Part shown: positions 56,592 to 64,000 of the stretch, piece after piece
How positions within the stretch are numbered: the stretch's first letter is position 1
How the letters are laid out: each line of letters begins with the position of its first letter
DNA from: Talinum fruticosum
Lineage: Eukaryota > Streptophyta > Magnoliopsida > Caryophyllales > Talinaceae
Assembly (NCBI GenBank): GCA_021018815.1
Contig: JAITYX010000049.1
Span: 682,001 to 746,000 of the forward strand
Direction of reading: 5' to 3'
DNA: 64,000 nucleotides
Program-made: the position numbers and the translations under genes
Notes under the pieces: generated by a model
What the model was told of the DNA's origin: nothing
Databases searched by the model: none
The model's input: only the letters and a program-made list of their open reading frames with translations

Positions 56592-58735
56592 GAGAGGAAG
56601 GAACGAATTGAAGCGACATAGGGCTAAATCTCAATAGATCGTTGCAATAAGGCCACTTTGCCACTTACAGTACACTGTCGTATATTTAAGTCATCTACGA
56701 AGGATTCAACCTACCGCTCGATAAGAATTGTGCTTCAAGGAGGCCCTCGTGGTTCATCTCGCAGCATTGGCTTAGCCTATGACACGTACCCTTGGCGGAT
56801 GAGGCCCCTACTACAGGCTGGCAATTGGGCGGTGGGCACATGTGTCACTTCTTACTCGGGTTCGACTTGGAGGCATTTGATCATAATCTAATGCATGGTA
56901 GATTCCACCGACTTTTCAACCAAGCACGATGACCAATTGTGTAAATTAAAGGTTCATGTCGTACTTGGTTGAGATACCATCGCGACACTATCATTAGTAG
57001 GATAAAACTAACCTATCTCACTACGGTCTAACCCAACTCACATTCCCTATTGGTGGGTGAAGAATCCAACACTTGGTGAATTCTCGCTTCACAATGATAC
57101 GAAGAGCCGACATCAAAGGATTAAAAAGCAACGTAACTATAAACGCTTGGCTGCCACAAGCCAGTATCCCCGAGGTAACATTTCTAAAACCTCTAGCTTT
57201 AAATTCCAAAGGTTTAAAGGATTGTTAGGCCACGATTTCATAGTCCGTATTCATACTAAAAATCATAATCAAACAAGCTTTTACCCTTTTATTTGACATG
57301 CGATTTCCATTCTTGTTGAGCTCATCTTTGGACACCTGATTTATCTTTTAACGGATGTGCCGCCCTAGCCAAACTCCCCACCTAACAATGTCCTTCACCC
57401 GGATCGGCCCAGAAGCGAGCCTTAGGTCTAAAAAAAGGGCGATGCACTACCTCGACTCAAGGAGTAAGTAAAATAACGTTAAAAGTAGTGGTATTTCACT
57501 TGTGCCAAAGCTCCCACTTATGATACGCCTCTTAAGTCATTTCATAAAATTGAACTAGAGTGTCAAATTCCCTTGCCCACATTGTTCCATCGACCGAGGT
57601 TGTTCACCTTGGAGACCCGATACGGTTCGAGTACGACCGGGAGTGGTAGGCACTCTATCCTTCGGATTTTCCACGGCTACCGAGGGTGCACAGGACACCA
57701 AGCGATGTGCGGTGCTCTTGCAACCACTAGACCCTACCTTTGATTGAGTTATTTCCAGGGTGGGCAAGTTGTTAAACACAAAAGATAACTTTTCCCGAGG
57801 CCCTTGCCGACATCTTCGGACTCCCTAACGTTACCGTCCACCGCCATGTCCCGGTTTAAGAATTTTAACCTGATTCCCTTTCGAAGCATGTGCAAAACAC
57901 GTTGTCATACAGAGCTTGCCCTATCTCTTAGGAACGACTAATCCATGTGCAAGTTTCGTTCACATGGAACCTTTCTCCTTTTCGATTTTCAAAGTTCTCA
58001 TTTGAATATTTGGTACTACCACCAAGATCTACATCGCCGACCGCTTACCTTGGCTCGCGCCACAAATTTTATAGCGACCGTCGCGCCTTCCTACTCATCG
58101 CGGTCCGGCACTTGCTCCGATTGCCGTGTATAGGTCGCTTGCTTCATCACCATTTATTTTTAGGGCTAGTTGATTTAGCAAGTGAGTTATTACACACTCT
58201 TTAGCGAATTTCAACTTCTATGACCAGCGTCCTGTTGTCTTAATCGACCAACATCCTTTGTGGGATTTAGGTTAGCGCACGGTTGGGCACTATAACCAGC
58301 TTCCGGTTCATTTTGCATTGCCAATTCCGCTTACCAAAAATGGCACTTGGAGCTCTTAATTTCGTGGTGTGGCTCAACGAAGTAGTTACGCCATCTTACA
58401 TATTTAAAGTTTGAGAAAAGGTTAGGGACATTGCACTCATGATGCCTCTAATAATTGTCTTGACTTGATAAAACTCGCGTATGAGCTCCAATTATCATGA
58501 GGGAAACTTGAAAGGGAAGTAACTACTAGATGATTCGATTAGTCTTTTGCCTCAATACCTAAGTCGGACAAACGATTTTCATGTCGGTACCTCTTTAAGC
58601 ATCCACCGGTGATTCCTCTAGCTTCGCCCCACTTAGGCATAGTTCACCATCTTTCTAGTCCCGACAGGTATGCTCGACTCAAAACCTTCTTAGAAGATCA
58701 AGGTTGGTCAATGGTGCACCCACGAGAGGATCCCA
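56592..58735 (-). pseudogene. 26S rRNA gene relic
   Basis: On the minus strand the sequence parallels plant 26S rRNA. The 3' end lies near 56592, and AGGAACGAATTGAAGCGACA resembles the conserved 3' terminus. Recognisable conserved blocks follow in reverse: GCTTGGCTGCCACAAGCCAG near 57147, TTTTACCCTTTT near 57281, GATGTGCCGCCCTAGCCAAA near 57353, and GTTCACCATCTTTC near 58639. Compared with the roughly 3.4-kb gene, only the 3' two thirds or so is present, with internal deletions. Most differences look like C-to-T and G-to-A, as in methylated silent rDNA. Small open frames inside are not genes. Confidence 0.93.
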
Positions 58736-60197
58736 CCAATTAGCTTCCTTGTGTTGTATAGGTTTACTAGCCGACAGGCCGTAAGCGCATGGTGTATGAT
58801 TGTAGCTAGCCAAGGTCGATCCCATAAGGACTCAATTCTCATAACACAATAAACTAGCCCTCTACTCAATTTCTAAGAAAATCAGGTTTTAAGTTGGTTC
58901 TTTTCTAAACTAGTTTTAACTATTAAAATTAAGAAAATTAATCTAGACTTAAATCAATGGGTAAAAACATATAGGGATTTTCTTTCCTAACAATGAGTTT
59001 GATTATTTAAACATAATTTGTGTAATCATTCTTTCAATTGAATCAAGGATTGATAATCACAAAATTCTACCGCTCTTTCGATGCCTAATAGAATTGCTCT
59101 AATTAACCTAACAAACAACTTTCATATGCCTTTCAAGTTAATCAAAGTTAAAGATTTCAAATTATCAAAGTGATCCCCTAATTTACTATTCTTTCCTCAA
59201 ATTTCATAAACTAGTTAGAATGGTTGGTTGTCGAATTATAACACTTCACTTTTTAGTATTCTAGGCCTTGAAAATACTCATAAGCATGATAAGCACAACC
59301 ATCTATTGATTAAAACCAGAATTCAAGCACATATCATGAAAGCCTAATCAAACTACATTGTTTTGGATCACAAATCCCTAGAAAAACTAAGTCTACTCAC
59401 AAATCATTATTGAAAGCTTAACAACAATAATCCTAAACATGGTAATCAAACCTCAACAGCAAAAACAGAGAATTAGCTTGATGCCCTTCAAGAACTCTAC
59501 TTCAATCTCTCGACTTCGAATGCAATTCCCTCGACTTGCTTCAAATCTTCTTCTTCGGTCTTCAAAAATGCTTTGGTTTGATATGGATGATGTAAGTATG
59601 GAGAATGGCAATGATGAATGGAGGACGAAGAGTGGTGGATTACGGTTTTCCGTGTTAAATAGGTATAAATTAGCACTCAAAACACCCAAAACCGTCGAAC
59701 TTGAATAACCACACGAAATCTGCAAAAAAGGAGCCATTCCGGTAGCCTCGGAGTGGCCTCTCGTCCAACTTCTCTCGCTTTGATTCTTCTACCACAATTT
59801 GGGGGTCCAAAGGGAGGTCCACGGTTAACATGTTTTTACCGTAAATTTAGGAAATTGGGTTGTTTTGGCCTCAAAACCTACAAATTTGCATCAAAAACAA
59901 CAACATCAAGTGTAATATGGAAATAAGGATATAAATCAAACATTTTAAGCATAATATTCCCTAATCCACTACCGAAATTCCCTAAAAATCAAGTCAAAAT
60001 ATGCTCTTGTGACTCGCTCGTTGACTCGATCACATGTGAGACTTCTTGGTCCATGTTTCAAGATGGGTCGAAGGGGGCTCGTAGGTCGACAATTGGAGCG
60101 CACAAGTGCTGAGGCACGCCGTGACGACGCATTACCTTCCATGATTGCAAGGACGACGCTCTCAAGAATCGGGGTTTAGTCGCCCTTCTAATCCCCT
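58736..60197. other. Unidentified block between rDNA relics, probably a transposon fragment
   Basis: 1.46 kb replacing ITS, 5.8S and most of 18S. It has the phrase AAGGTCGATCCCATAAGGAC near 58812 followed by long AT-rich sequence, reminiscent of plant LTR-retroelement leader or LTR regions. Small frames at 59439-59737 are open on both strands without recognisable content. No 5.8S sequence was recognised. Confidence 0.4.
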
Positions 60198-60525
60198 CGG
60201 AATTAACAAGACAAATTAAGTCGCATAGATGGTTAGCAGGCTAAGGTCTCGTTTTAACAAAATTAACTAGACAAATCGTTCCACCAACTAAGAACGACAA
60301 TGCACCACCACCCATAGAATCAAGAAAGAGCTCTCGATCTGTTAATCCTTACTATGTCCGGACTTGGTAAGTTTTCCCGTGTTGATTCAAATTAAGCTGA
60401 ATGCAACACTCCTGGTGGTGCCCCTTCCATCAATTCCTTTAAGTTTCAACCTTGTAACCATACTCCCTCAAAACCCAAAAACTTTAATTTCTCATAAGGT
60501 GTTGGCGGCATCCTAAAAGCAACAT
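60198..60525 (-). pseudogene. 18S rRNA gene relic
   Basis: Minus-strand similarity to the central 18S rRNA region: plus-strand blocks CCACCAACTAAGAACG, CACCACCACCCATAGAATC, CACTCCTGGTGGTGCCC and TCAATTCCTTTAAGTTTCA, ending CTAAAAGCAACAT where an LTR terminus begins. About 330 bp of 1.8 kb remains. The phrase GGAATTAACAAGACAAAT at 60199 and its relative near 60255 look like a small internal duplication. Same orientation and expected order relative to the 26S relic (18S upstream on the minus strand). Confidence 0.93.
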
Positions 60526-63500
60526 TGTAACACCCTAACCTGGAGTAATCAGCCGCATTACCACCATGGGTATCCCACTCGAACACCCACCAGGCTATCT
60601 TAACTTTTTAACCTTATTTGCACTCTCAATAGCGAATTGCACCGAAAAGTTTTCCAAAATTCTACATAAAGTCAAACAGGTACTTTTAAACATGCAACTT
60701 GTATTCGTACTTAATCATATCCATAACAATCTTACAAATTTCATACAAAATACATTGTAACTTTTATTTACTAACATAGTCTAAAGTATATGTATGGATC
60801 GCCTTCCTATCTTAGGTCACCAAATTGTCGCTAACCATTTATCTTCTTAAATCCTTGATCCCTTTAATTTACAAAATCTAAAAAATGGTGATCTCATGAG
60901 CTCCTTGAGCCTAGCAAATAATGCTTATATTTCCCAATGTTACACTTTGCAAATTATCCGATTTACACGCAAGCACATAAACAAGTATTACAAATAACTT
61001 AAATCATAACGAGCAACATGTGGAAGGTGGTATACGGACAGACACATTCATACTTCGCAAGTAGAATCATACTCTTAATATTTCACAAAATACATACTTA
61101 TGTTAAAACAAATGATTAGACTAACTTATCTCGTACTTATTCGAAGTACGATTCGGAGACTTTAGTGTTCACTAAAGTCCCTAAACCGAAACCACACTAT
61201 TAGTTTATTCACTAAAAACCATAGTTGTCTCGTACCAACCATGTCTTTTGGGCTCTTAGTCATCACTTGAGTTCAAAAGAAAGTAGGGTCTACTAAGATA
61301 GACTAATAACCCGACTATAACCACATCTTGTATGCGTAGAGACACACTTTCACATTGGTTTCCCTCATCATGGATGTAACGAATATTTATAATCTTACAA
61401 ATATCATATCATTCTTAGTCATAGTTCATCACATGGATAAGAATCTTAATTATGTTGTTGGGTTTCTTAATTTTAGGGAAATCTACTCATGACCAACACA
61501 AGAAAATGTCACAAAAACAAGGATCATAAACACATCTTGGTGGATTGATTGAAGCCATCACAAGTATACCAACCAAGGACCCATCGCTCTAAAGAACATA
61601 GCTACCTAAAATCACAAATTGTGGAGCCAGAATTCACATCATGATGAACAGACCGAAGCTATTACTAGGTTCAACTAGAGACCCACACACATCACATAAC
61701 ACACAGGTCGAAAATCACAACCTAGTGGATTGGTAAAACCTCTCCAACCAGGCCACTAGAAACACATAAAGATAAACTACTTCTATGGCCATGGCTATAG
61801 AAAGTAGTAAGTAAGAAATAGTACTATGTAGACATTAACTTCATTCCCTTTTTAAACACAGCTTTAGCATATCTTAAATTCATATCGTCATCATATTTCT
61901 TTCAAGGAAACACATATTCACATCTTGCATTACTAAGTTTGTCATGATGTATATAATCACAAACACACATGAAATTTGGTTTAAAACTTTCAAAATTATT
62001 TCTATAAGTGTAAATAATCCATTCATAGTTTACTTTATCGGTTTCATGCTTCATACTAATCATGATTTAGCATAAATCGGGTAATTTTACGTAAAATTTA
62101 TAACTCGGAATATACTTATCCAAAATACCTTATCATTTTCTCTCATCCATTCATCTAATTAAGAAGGATTTACAGTTCCCTTAAACTTTGAAGGTTGTAG
62201 CCTAAGGAACTTATTCAGAGTTAATACTTATCATGTGTCAACATCATTCCTCCCTCTTTAGCAACCATCTAAATTAAGAGTAACTATAGGTTCATTAATA
62301 TGCTATGGGTTTTCTCAAAAAACCACAATAAAAACTAATTATAACACATATCTAGTCATATAAACACATATAAACACAATAATAAATATATAGGAAGTCT
62401 CGGATCGGGCATCCTGTCACTAGAAGACCCCTGTTAGAACCCTCCTCTCAAAGTTTCTAGCTAGGCATCCTCATGAATAAGGACCCCAGTTTGAATCATC
62501 CGGTATGCTAAACAATCCTTAGCCAGTCGATTCAAAACAATTTGCACATAATCATTTATCACATCTCGCTTTAAACAGTTTTCTCAAATTAATGTAACAT
62601 GATGGAAGGCATAGCACCACTTGCCATCCTTCTAAATTCAGTTTCACAATCAGATTCACTTCTTTTGAAACATAATCACATTTGAAAGGCAGTTATCAAG
62701 AAGTTGTATTCAAGGATTATTTTGCGTAAAATACAAAACTCCTTTCAAAATTACTTTTGAACATCATTTAACACCATCGCTTGCACAAATAGCTATGATT
62801 CAATCATAGATAGTCATTCTCAGCTCCATTCCCAACCATACCTTACTCAATTCCCCAATTTAGTAAGATTGATTCCTTTTCGAACCACAATAACCACAAG
62901 TAGATACCATCTAATTCAACGTTTCAACTTTTCACAATTCATTGTCTTTATCTCAATTCCTCATTTTATGTCTCTACTTTATAACTCAACTTCTTTTGCC
63001 CATACTCAACCACACAACTCTTAATCTCACTTTATTGCTTAAGTCCCTCTCGCTATGCTTATCTTCAAACTTGATTTAATCTCAAGGACTTAGATATATT
63101 CCAAACGCAATTTAACCTTACAATTCCCAGCTCGGCATCTCTCTACCTCAATTGTGTGTTAATCAAGATGAAGTCAAGCCCCTACTTTATACTCAAATCG
63201 TTGTCCCCCAATACGCTTCGTTACCTTCCAACGCAAGAACATAGGAAATCTCTATGGTTTAACTGAAGCATCAATTTTCCATTTATACCCAATTCACCAC
63301 TTCTTCATCCTTAAGTGTTATTTGAGATCTTCACGAGTACTCTTTATACCTACGCAACCTAACTCCTTCTAAACTTTCAACATCTCAACTCAGCCCTAAC
63401 CAATTACTAAGCTCCTTCAGGTTTCGATTCGGACTTAACAGTTCAATTCGATTTTCTCATAACCTAATTTAGTCCTAACAACTTTCTAACTTCATTCTAT

Positions 63501-64000
63501 CACTTAAACATTTAATATTCACAACAAAACTCATTTGGGTTTCACAAATTCCTAATAGTTTAGAGTATAAGACTAGCCACCTCGATTCGGGGCTTGAAGG
63601 TTTGCTGAGGTTGAGGTTCCCTCGGGTTAGTTCCTCCTTTCCTTCCTCTTCCCCTACCGCCAGCCCGGTTTCTTCGCTTCCTCCGCGCCTCGACGTGGTT
63701 GCTGGTCACGGTTCCCGCGCTCACCGGCTACCTCTCTTGGCTCTCGTGTTCGCTTCCCTCTTGAGGTCCCGATTTCGCCTCCCTTCGTGCCCCTCATTGC
63801 TTGCCTTAAGTTCGCCGCCGCCTTCCCTCCGTTCGCCGGTCTCCGGCCACTTTTCCTTGCCCTCACGCTCGCTCGCCCTCTCACTCTTGCTCTGTCTCTC
63901 TTGCTTTGTCTCTCTCTCTCCCGTTTTCTACTTCTCTTTAGTCCCCCTTCCCTTTTTTCCTTTTCCTCTACTCCTTTCTTTTCCTTTTTCAATGGCCTCA
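60526..64000 (-). mobile_element. Long Gypsy-type LTR or element end, running out of the window
   Basis: The minus strand would end ...GGGTGTTACA at 60526, comparable to GGGCGTTACA at 35172 of the Tekay-like LTR. The layout also agrees: kilobases of AT-rich non-coding sequence followed by a GC-rich patch with CT runs (63600-63990). It joins the 18S relic abruptly. The minus-strand frame at 63654-63992 is Arg/Lys/Glu-rich low complexity and not taken as a gene. The other end lies outside the window. Confidence 0.5.

Noticed and set aside
56592..60525. Functional rRNA genes
   Set aside because: Large deletions, loss of 5.8S and ITS, and heavy decay.
63654..63992. Arg/Lys-rich 112-codon frame
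   Set aside because: Low-complexity GC- and CT-rich LTR-like sequence with no domain.

Overview
The window is nuclear DNA of a flowering plant, probably a eudicot (the clade is inferred from repeat style only). The evidence is spliceosomal GT-AG exon structure, plant LTR-retrotransposon lineages (SIRE/Maximus-like and Tork-like Copia, Tekay-like and Tat/Ogre-like Gypsy), Tourist, CACTA, hAT and MULE derivatives, a tRNA-derived SINE, and eukaryotic 18S and 26S rDNA relics. No intact host gene is visible. The window looks like gene-poor heterochromatin built by nested insertion.

Layout. 1-2929: minus-strand Tat/Ogre-like Gypsy element with a large internal deletion. 2930-6640: decayed plus-strand Copia element, broken at its reverse-transcriptase YxDD motif by a 1,575-bp SIRE-type solo LTR (3920-5494, target duplication ATGGA). 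6741-9392: an AT microsatellite, non-genic DNA and an inverted pair of tRNA-like sequences. 9393-10954: second SIRE-type solo LTR, minus strand. 11763-22571: a complete but coding-dead SIRE/Maximus-like Copia element, minus strand, 10.8 kb, target duplication CTTTT, with gag, pol and a third reading frame. 22681-27075: a foldback hairpin and three Tourist-like elements. 27399-28019: Copia-type solo LTR with target duplication ATATT.

29083-30446 and 52279-52372 hold exons of a broken gene resembling ENHANCED DOWNY MILDEW 2 (EDM2). The exons on either side of the gap join in phase, so 30447-52278 is best read as one 21.8-kb intron filled by transposons: a non-autonomous CACTA element (31035-32400), a Tourist-like MITE split by a Tekay-like Gypsy element (35172-45790) that itself holds a MULE-type MITE (38987-39414), and a Tork-like Copia composite (45991-51876) whose 5' LTR is split by a Tat-like LTR block (46332-48315).

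52728-52966: SINE. 54955-56371: a 21-bp minisatellite split by a hAT element with a perfect 8-bp target duplication. 56592-60525: minus-strand relics of 26S and 18S rRNA genes, strongly decayed, with a 1.5-kb unidentified block between them. 60526-64000: a long LTR-like sequence, minus strand, running off the window.

The elements do not form a pathway. Their relations are insertional, and several junctions with exact target duplications allow the order of insertion to be reconstructed. I did not find a convincing new functional system. The most informative items are the EDM2-like relic with its giant intron, the YxDD-disrupting solo LTR, the LTR-leader-LTR-leader-LTR array, the minisatellites that keep reading frames open, and the rDNA relic.
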